Positions 1-5,831 of a DNA stretch of 7,104 nucleotides are shown here, piece by piece (within the stretch, counting starts at the first letter, position 1; each line of letters opens with the position of its first letter). Under the pieces are notes generated by a model. That model did not search any database. It had not been told where the DNA came from and was given only the letters and a program-made list of their open reading frames with translations. The translations under genes and the position numbers were made by a program. The DNA comes from Deltaproteobacteria bacterium (GTDB taxonomy: Bacteria; UBA10199; DSSB01), in the NCBI GenBank assembly GCA_021772695.1, contig JAJFLL010000043.1, positions 1 to 7,104 of the forward strand, written 5' to 3'.

Positions 1-1
1 C

Positions 2-412
2 ATGGTGGTGGTTTTACAAGAAGGAGAAAGGGAAGGCCGAGCCATCTTCCATTTAGGCGAGGATTTCGTGAGCGGTGGATGGTTGCGAGTCGATCAAATG
101 TTGCCCGGGGTAGGAACGATCTTCATGGATTACCTCACCACTTTGGCACAATTCCTCGGCAGGCGCCGGGACTTCGTGGCTATCCAAAATCCAAAAATAT
201 TTCACATCATCGATCGCAGTGATTTAATCGTAGCGGAAGACTCTTGGATCGAGGCCTATACGCCCTCTGGCACCGACCCCGATGGCTTTGACTTGGCCGG
301 GCGAGCACCCTATACGGAGCACGTTGAATTTCGAGCCAATAACCCCTATGCCTCCTTTTTTACCGTGCGAGGCACGCCCCATCCCCACCTGAGCTCCCAT
401 AGCAACCTTTAG
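2..412 (+). CDS. 3' end of an unidentified gene; possible methyltransferase-like C-terminus
   Basis: The open frame enters from the left edge. The ATG at position 2 has only one base before it, so neither a ribosome binding site nor an upstream start can be judged. I treat it as 5'-partial, with 136 residues visible and a TAG stop at 410-412. No catalytic motif is recognisable. The visible part has a helix-like stretch (residues about 41-53), a hydrophobic strand DFVAIQNP (about 57-64) followed by another helix, a Pro/Gly/Asp-rich loop (about 87-102), and a last strand pair ending ASFFTVRG (about 117-124). This order, and the distance of about 80 residues from the helix to the end, parallels the C-terminal methyltransferase-like domain of the next gene. 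Paralogy is therefore possible, but residue identity is low and this is inference. The tail HPHLSSHSNL is extra. The next gene starts 98 nt downstream on the same strand. Confidence 0.65.
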   Translation: MVVVLQEGEREGRAIFHLGEDFVSGGWLRVDQMLPGVGTIFMDYLTTLAQFLGRRRDFVAIQNPKIFHIIDRSDLIVAEDSWIEAYTPSGTDPDGFDLAGRAPYTEHVEFRANNPYASFFTVRGTPHPHLSSHSNL

Positions 413-510
413 GCCCTTTGCCCGAGAATCAAGCGCGCAACCCTTGAAATTATAAAGAAATTCCCACCTGTTTCCCGGGTAAAGGAAGTCGGAGGGTTTT
501 CCAGGACAAC
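413..510 (+). promoter_or_regulatory. Intergenic leader of the large gene; weak promoter candidate
   Basis: This 98-nt gap separates the stop of the partial gene from the ATG at 511. It is AT-richer around 444-463 and contains TATAAA at 451-456, which could serve as a -10 box. No good -35 hexamer lies 16-18 nt upstream; the bases there read about ATCAAG. A TTGAAA at 444-449 lacks a matching -10 downstream. No hairpin followed by a T-run is present, so read-through from the upstream gene is also plausible. Confidence 0.25.
491..506 (+). promoter_or_regulatory. Ribosome binding site region for the 1299-residue protein
   Basis: GGAGG at 491-495 is a strong Shine-Dalgarno core but lies 15 nt before the ATG at 511, which is longer than usual. 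A second weaker core, AGGA at 503-506, lies 4 nt before the ATG. Together they support the start at 511, although it is unclear which core is used. Confidence 0.5.
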
Positions 511-3500
511 ATGACTTTAATACCACCCCAGTCTTCACTTCGAGGTGCCTATTTTTCCGCTCGGGAATCATCGGGATTTTCCGGTCACCAGGCCGTAGCT
601 CGAATGCTCGAAGGGGCTTCCGGTTCCCTCAGTGAACTCTGGACCCAACAGCCGCACCTTTCCCTCCGAGAGGCCGTGACCCAATTGCCTTCCGGCCATG
701 CTCAGATGTTGCAACAGCAATGGCAGCCGGCCTTTAATGCCCTCGAAAACCTCGCCCAAGAGCAGGACTCCCAAATCTTTTATTCCGATCTGCTTTCCCT
801 GGCCGGAGATCTGGAGCGTGGTGAGCATGGGCCCATGGCCATGCAGATCTATCAAAGTGTTGCCGAAAATTCCCAAGCCCCGCTGACCTTACGCCACCAG
901 GCCCAGGAACGATTGGCCCCTTATCAGGGCGAAGGCTCCTTGGGTTCCCGATTGGAATTATGGACCGGACAGGCGGTGACCGGGGTGACCGATCCTTATA
1001 TGTTGATGGGTATGGGTGTGGGATCTCTGGCCTTTCGTGCCGGTCGTTTAATGGCCTTGCGACCCATGGTGGGAGCCGGCCGTGCCGGCATCGTGGTGAG
1101 ATCTCTGGCCACCCTATCCGGAGTGGCTTCGGAAACCCTGGCCTTCACCGGAACCGTTAAGGCCTTGCGTACTTTGGGTGGACATCAAGAGGATTGGGGT
1201 TTGGAGGCATTGGGCCACGAAAGTGCGGCCACCGCACTGCTGCTAGGCTCCTTGCGTCTGGTGGGCTCACCCTTTAAATATTTATCCCGCGGTAGTCCGC
1301 ACGCACCCTATTTCCACTTGGCAGGAACCTATGGGGGGATCGTCTTGGGTCACGGCTTAGGCCAAAGGACCGGTCTGCAAACTCCTCAATCGGTTGACAA
1401 TTTATTGCTGCAGTCTTTGGTCACCTTAGTGCAATTCCAAGGCGCGGGTGCCCTGATGCGAACGGTCTTGGGTCCAAGGTTGGCGCGGGCCGAATCGGTC
1501 CTCGATCAAAGTATGAGACGATTAGAGCAAGGGACTCCCAATGCTTGGAGTCGCCTGCGGAGTTTCGATTGGATGCCTACACCACAATTGGTCACCCCGC
1601 AGGGTGAAGTTTTTTCCGGAAAATCCATCGGACCGATGGAAGTCACTCATAATATGATGGTAGCTTTGCCCAACAGGGGCGGCACGTCGAAGCGTCCCTT
1701 AATTCGCCCCATGTCGATCGGCGTACCCCGCCCTTCGGGGCGCAGTCCTGAGGGTGTTGTCATGTCAGCGGAGGCCAGGGAGGCAAAGATTCGAGAACTG
1801 TTACCGCGCGGTCGTGTCGAATACTACACTGCCAGTGGTGATTGGGCTCAGGAAACCTTGGAAGCCTTTGGTATCACCTCTCATCCTTATGATCGGCAAT
1901 TATTTCGCGCCGGAGTTCAATTAGGCACTAAAAGGGCCAGTCGAGTAGAAAGGATCGCCTGGGATGTGGACGAGGTATTGCTGCATTGGTCTATGAATCC
2001 TCGGGATGCCTTTCGTGGATTGGGACGATCCGAAAATAATCCAAACTATACAAATACCCCGGAATCAGTGCTGCAATACGAAGCCTTTCGAGCCAATCCA
2101 GATTATCCCATGAGTCGGGGAAAGCGGCTTTTTTACCAAACTTTACAATCGGCCCTTCCCAGTAACATGCGTCAGCATATTCAATTTCATCCCGGCATGC
2201 GCGCCTTTCTCTTGGGATTAAAAATAGGCCAAGGCCGACCCTTGATCATGGCCACCACCGGTCCGGCGGGTAGGATATTAATCTTGGCCAATGAAGACGC
2301 TGCCTTTAAACAAATCTTTTTTTCTAAACTACCTAGTGAGCCCGTTTCTATTGATGAAGTACGGCGACGCCCCAATATTTATACCAGGGAAGATCTTGCC
2401 TTGGCCCTCAGGCAAATCCATGAGGGTGAAATTGTCTTTCCCAATGATCCTATGGTTCGAGATTATTTGCAGCGTTTGCAGGCCAGGCCCGAGTCAGCCT
2501 TAAAATTAAAACACCCCGCCCTGGCCCGGCTTCGAGGTAAGAGGGCCTTTTCAATTTTAGTGGATGATAGTTCCAGTGCTTACCAATCTTTGCATGACCT
2601 TGCTGGCTTTGCTGTCCTCAAACCTCCCTCAGCTCGCCCGGCAACCTTGTTAAATTTTACCCTGGGTTCGACCCAACGCTACTTAGATCGGATGAGTAAC
2701 GGGTATGCTCAAAATTTGGCCAATCTTTTGGCCGCCGAGGGTCCCATTCGAAGTCAGGAGATTGAAAGTGCTCCGAGGCCTGCTTATTATGAACACCAAA
2801 GATTTGCCATTGATCTACCTTGGCAGCGGTTCGGTCGCGAATTTCACGAACCGGCTGCGGAGGTTTTGGCCTTATCCCGGCGAGTGAATGAACTTAGTCT
2901 ACCTGCCTTGGGAGAATCCACGAAAGTCACCCGAGCGCTAAGGTTACGCCCCAGGCAACTTGAGGCTTTATCCGAGCGCCTCGAGCGAGAAATTTTGGCC
3001 CTGGTGGATGGCACCTCGACCCGAGTCAAGTCCTACACCGACTCGGGTCCGGAATTGCAACGGCGGGCCCGCGAAAACCCCGAACGGTTTCGCTTATTTT
3101 TGCGACACCGTTTTCATCCCGATGAATTAGCTCGCTTTGATCTTTTGCGAAGACCCTTGGCCGAACGGCACTTAAAGTTTTTTTCCACCATGGCCGGAGT
3201 CTTATCGGCAAAGCGGGCTGTAGTTGATTTGTTGGGATTAGAGGTAAGTGGAAATCTTCCTCTGGTACATTTTCGTTACGGCCAACCTCTGGTTTACGGT
3301 GAAGTTGCGCAGGCCCTCGGACCAGGTAGGTTGATTACCAGTCAAACCAGTGATGGCGAGGTGGGTGTCGGATTGGCTCTGTATGAACCCGTTAGAAACA
3401 GTAGTGGAATAACCTCCTTGGGCATCGATATGACCACGGCCCGATTGGGACGGGTACAGAGCCGACTGGGCGTCACCCCTGAACACCACACCTTGACTGA

Positions 3501-4410
3501 ATCGGCCTATAAGGCCACGCTGCTGCAACATCCCAATAGACAATTCGCTAAAGGGCGCTACGAAGAAATCAGTTCTCCTAGCCTTGGCGAGGAAATGGGG
3601 TACCAAGGAGAATTTCAAGAATTGGGACAGGATTTTCGTATCCTGACAGGAAAGACGGCAGGTGCCGCCCGTGCTCTGATGGAGGTGCCCGAAAGTGTGG
3701 GTCCCTTAAGGATAGTGGGGAGAAATTTTAATGTGGGTGACGCGATCGTTGGATTGGTGGCGATCCCACATATTAAATCTAAAAGTTCTACGCAATTTTT
3801 ACATTCCACTAGTGGTGAGATCTACGGCATCGGTCCGCAAGGCACTTTTGAATTTCTCAGGCCCAATTTACAAGTGGTTGTTTTGGGAGACATCGGCGCC
3901 TCCCGCACCTATGCCATCGCTGCCCAAGGACATCGTCCGGTACATATCGATTACGCCCCTTTTTATATGCGAGCGAGTCAACGGGGATTTAACCGCTTTA
4001 ATCGTCGTAACATCAACAACCTGCAAATGGATCGCGAGGTCTTTGCCGAATGGATTTCCGGTGATTGGTTTAAGACACGTCTTGAAGCCGATGCCGTTGA
4101 GGCCTACTTTCCCTTAAGCGTCATGGATCTTCCCAGATATTTGGGACCCGAATATACCCGTGCGGTCCGGAATTTTATGGTACAGGCCCTGCATACCAAG
4201 GTTCGTAGTCAAAACGGGCATGTCTTTGTGATATCCGAATTGCCCGAACTGATTAGAACGATTAGTGAAATTGCGACTTCTGAATTCGAAGCGAAGATCA
4301 TCGATTACGCTCAAGATGAGCCGGGCGCACCCCTACAAGGGGGGCACAATGCCAATTCCCTACCCACAAGCAAAGAATCTTGGGTGCTCTACCAATTAAA
4401 AGGCGAGTAG
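511..4410 (+). CDS. Giant multidomain protein: hydrophobic module, HAD phosphatase-like, PPTase-like and methyltransferase-like domains
   Basis: This is a 1299-residue protein of no family I can name. Residues 1-150 look helical and soluble, with no signal peptide. Residues about 155-330 form a Gly/Ala-rich hydrophobic module with several 16-22-residue apolar stretches, possibly membrane-associated. Residues about 478-710 show HAD-superfamily motifs: WDVDEVL (D485, D487) as motif I, PLIMATTG (T582 or T583) as motif II, K677 as a candidate motif III lysine, and ILVDDS (D685, D686) as motif IV. Residues about 865-1088 follow Sfp/EntD-type phosphopantetheinyl transferases: a helix around STMAGVLSAKRAV, YGQPLV (the GKP-like motif), ITSQTSDG (in the place of the SH motif), LGIDMT (D973), ESAYK (E997, K1001), then a late strand. 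Residues about 1100-1299 look like a SAM-methyltransferase fold, with VVVLGDIGAS as motif I and D1147 ending strand 2. Catalysis and substrates are unknown. The PPTase-like part has lost several key residues. The next gene begins 52 nt downstream. Confidence 0.9.
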   Translation: MTLIPPQSSLRGAYFSARESSGFSGHQAVARMLEGASGSLSELWTQQPHLSLREAVTQLPSGHAQMLQQQWQPAFNALENLAQEQDSQIFYSDLLSLAGDLERGEHGPMAMQIYQSVAENSQAPLTLRHQAQERLAPYQGEGSLGSRLELWTGQAVTGVTDPYMLMGMGVGSLAFRAGRLMALRPMVGAGRAGIVVRSLATLSGVASETLAFTGTVKALRTLGGHQEDWGLEALGHESAATALLLGSLRLVGSPFKYLSRGSPHAPYFHLAGTYGGIVLGHGLGQRTGLQTPQSVDNLLLQSLVTLVQFQGAGALMRTVLGPRLARAESVLDQSMRRLEQGTPNAWSRLRSFDWMPTPQLVTPQGEVFSGKSIGPMEVTHNMMVALPNRGGTSKRPLIRPMSIGVPRPSGRSPEGVVMSAEAREAKIRELLPRGRVEYYTASGDWAQETLEAFGITSHPYDRQLFRAGVQLGTKRASRVERIAWDVDEVLLHWSMNPRDAFRGLGRSENNPNYTNTPESVLQYEAFRANPDYPMSRGKRLFYQTLQSALPSNMRQHIQFHPGMRAFLLGLKIGQGRPLIMATTGPAGRILILANEDAAFKQIFFSKLPSEPVSIDEVRRRPNIYTREDLALALRQIHEGEIVFPNDPMVRDYLQRLQARPESALKLKHPALARLRGKRAFSILVDDSSSAYQSLHDLAGFAVLKPPSARPATLLNFTLGSTQRYLDRMSNGYAQNLANLLAAEGPIRSQEIESAPRPAYYEHQRFAIDLPWQRFGREFHEPAAEVLALSRRVNELSLPALGESTKVTRALRLRPRQLEALSERLEREILALVDGTSTRVKSYTDSGPELQRRARENPERFRLFLRHRFHPDELARFDLLRRPLAERHLKFFSTMAGVLSAKRAVVDLLGLEVSGNLPLVHFRYGQPLVYGEVAQALGPGRLITSQTSDGEVGVGLALYEPVRNSSGITSLGIDMTTARLGRVQSRLGVTPEHHTLTESAYKATLLQHPNRQFAKGRYEEISSPSLGEEMGYQGEFQELGQDFRILTGKTAGAARALMEVPESVGPLRIVGRNFNVGDAIVGLVAIPHIKSKSSTQFLHSTSGEIYGIGPQGTFEFLRPNLQVVVLGDIGASRTYAIAAQGHRPVHIDYAPFYMRASQRGFNRFNRRNINNLQMDREVFAEWISGDWFKTRLEADAVEAYFPLSVMDLPRYLGPEYTRAVRNFMVQALHTKVRSQNGHVFVISELPELIRTISEIATSEFEAKIIDYAQDEPGAPLQGGHNANSLPTSKESWVLYQLKGE
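3018..3049. repeat. Perfect 10-bp inverted repeat inside the large gene
   Basis: GACCCGAGTC at 3018-3027 is the exact reverse complement of GACTCGGGTC at 3040-3049, leaving a 12-nt loop. It lies in coding sequence just before the PPTase-like domain. One such repeat is not very unlikely by chance in 7 kb, and no function is claimed. Confidence 0.5.
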
Positions 4411-4462
4411 CTTTTCTAAGCGAATCAGGCTAGTAGCCTCGGCCGGAATAGATTGGAATCCT

Positions 4463-5827
4463 ATGGAGTCTTCACCTAAAAAAATCTGTCTAGTGAGCCT
4501 CGGGTGCCCGAAAAATCTCGTAGACGCAGAAATGATGTTGGGATCCTTGAAGTTGGAAGGCTTTGAACTGACGGTGCATCCCGAAGAGGCCCACGCCATT
4601 GTGGTCAATACCTGTAGTTTCATCGAAGGCAGTAAGTCGGAGTCCATCGATCGACTTTTAGAAATGGCCGAGTACAAAGAGAATGGCAATTGTGAATGGC
4701 TTATCTCCACCGGTTGTCTTTCCCAACGCTACCCCGAGGCCCTGGCTAAAAAAATGCCTGAAGTGGATTTGATCTTGGGTACCGGCGAGTTCAATCGACT
4801 ACCAAATCTTCTCAAAGAAAAATTTTCTAATAAAACACCACTGACCAATCCCTCAGCAACTAAGATCAAGTCTTGGGTGAGTAAGAACCAAATCCTTCCC
4901 GATCCCGAATTGCCGCGCATACGCGCGACCCCTCCTCATTACTCTTACGTGAAAGTGAGTGAAGGCTGTTCCCATAATTGTTCCTTTTGCATCATTCCAA
5001 AAATCAGAGGTGGTCTGAACAGCCGGTCTATGGAATCCATCTTACAAGAGATTCGCCTCGGGGTTGACGAAGGGGTGAAGGAATTTAATTTAATCGCACA
5101 GGACCTTAACGAATTCGGACGGGACCGCCATGATGGCAGTAGTCTGACCGAGTTGTTCCAACAAATCGATCGCATTTCTGGGGATTTTTGGGTTCGCCCG
5201 CTTTATATGTATCCCTTACTTTTCAACGATCGTTTGGTGGCCACCTTGCAAGATTCCGAGCACTGGTGTCGCTATGTGGACATGCCCTTGCAGCATATCG
5301 ACGATAAAATTTTACGTTCCATGCGACGCGGTTCTTCGGGAGCTTACATTCGTCGCCTACTGTCTAAATTAAGAACGGACATACCTGACCTGACCCTGAG
5401 AACTACTTTTATTGTGGGGTATCCCGGAGAGACCGACGAACAATTTGAATCCCTTTATCAGTTCGTCAAGGAAGTAGAGTTTGAACGCCTTGGAGTCTTT
5501 ACCTATTCTGAAGAAGAAGATACCGATGCGGCAAATTTTTCCGACCAGGTACCCGAAAAGCTCAAAGAAGAAAGGCGGCATCGCCTCCTCACATTGCAGC
5601 AGGATATCAGCGCCAAACGGCAGCAGAGTTTAGTGGGTGAAAAGGTGAAGGTGTTGGTAGAGGGGCCGAGTGAAGAAAGTGAGTGGGTGCTCACCGGCCG
5701 CATGGCCTCTCAAGCCCCTGATATTGATGGTATTACTTATCTTGCCGAAGGAATGGCTCGACCCGGCGAATTCCTTTTCGCTACAATAGCTGAAGCTCAC
5801 GAATACGATTTAGTAGCATCGCTATAA
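4463..5827 (+). CDS. rimO: Ribosomal protein S12 methylthiotransferase RimO
   Basis: RimO is a cytoplasmic radical-SAM enzyme that adds a methylthio group to a conserved aspartate (D89 in E. coli) of ribosomal protein S12. This copy is 454 residues, a normal length. The N-terminal UPF0004 domain has SLGCPKN (C15), VVNTCSFIEG (C51) and STGCLSQRY (C85), which bind the auxiliary Fe-S cluster. The radical-SAM cluster motif is CSHNCSFC (C169, C173, C176). RimO rather than MiaB is indicated by NLIAQDLNEFGRD (about 209-221), MPLQHIDDKILRSMRRG (about 274-290), and the C-terminal TRAM segment with GRMASQAPDIDG (about 412-423). MiaB instead has a different N-terminus and a distinct region after the cluster motif. 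The ATG at 4463 places the first motif at the expected distance from the N-terminus. Only a weak GGA lies just upstream at 4455-4457, so initiation may lean on translation of the preceding gene. The kinase gene follows after 4 nt. Confidence 0.97.
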   Translation: MESSPKKICLVSLGCPKNLVDAEMMLGSLKLEGFELTVHPEEAHAIVVNTCSFIEGSKSESIDRLLEMAEYKENGNCEWLISTGCLSQRYPEALAKKMPEVDLILGTGEFNRLPNLLKEKFSNKTPLTNPSATKIKSWVSKNQILPDPELPRIRATPPHYSYVKVSEGCSHNCSFCIIPKIRGGLNSRSMESILQEIRLGVDEGVKEFNLIAQDLNEFGRDRHDGSSLTELFQQIDRISGDFWVRPLYMYPLLFNDRLVATLQDSEHWCRYVDMPLQHIDDKILRSMRRGSSGAYIRRLLSKLRTDIPDLTLRTTFIVGYPGETDEQFESLYQFVKEVEFERLGVFTYSEEEDTDAANFSDQVPEKLKEERRHRLLTLQQDISAKRQQSLVGEKVKVLVEGPSEESEWVLTGRMASQAPDIDGITYLAEGMARPGEFLFATIAEAHEYDLVASL

Positions 5828-5828
5828 T
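5823..5828 (+). promoter_or_regulatory. Possible -10 box overlapping the rimO stop codon
   Basis: TATAAT at 5823-5828 matches the sigma-70 -10 consensus exactly and spans the rimO TAA stop (5825-5827). No recognisable -35 hexamer lies 16-18 nt upstream. If it were active, transcription would start around 5834-5836, just inside the first kinase ATG, and only the second ATG at 5850 would be usable. Chance occurrence is quite possible. Confidence 0.2.
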
Positions 5829-5831
5829 TTA

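Noticed and set aside
329..340. 12-bp match TTTCGAGCCAAT shared with 2087-2098 in the large gene (FRAN in both proteins), considered as a repeat
   Set aside because: The match is short, the flanking bases and residues diverge, and the two sites fall in different parts of the proposed domains. Chance is the simpler explanation.
224..571. Minus-strand open frame of 115 codons across the end of the partial gene and the start of the large gene
   Set aside because: It lies antisense to two supported reading frames and spans the leader. The product shows no family motif, so it reads as a shadow frame.
3019..3048. The coding inverted repeat, considered as a recombination or operator site
   Set aside because: It lies deep inside one continuous reading frame, and there is no accompanying element or second copy in the window.
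3238..3618. Minus-strand open frame of 126 codons inside the large gene
   Set aside because: It is fully antisense to the PPTase-like domain, whose motifs are clear on the + strand, and has no recognisable domain of its own.
3731..4117. Plus-strand 128-codon frame in another phase within the large gene
   Set aside because: It overlaps the methyltransferase-like domain in the wrong phase, and its product has no motif.
4427..4439. Small hairpin AGGCT-AGT-AGCCT between the large gene and rimO, considered as a terminator
   Set aside because: The stem is only 5 bp and there is no T-run after it, so a rho-independent terminator is not supported.
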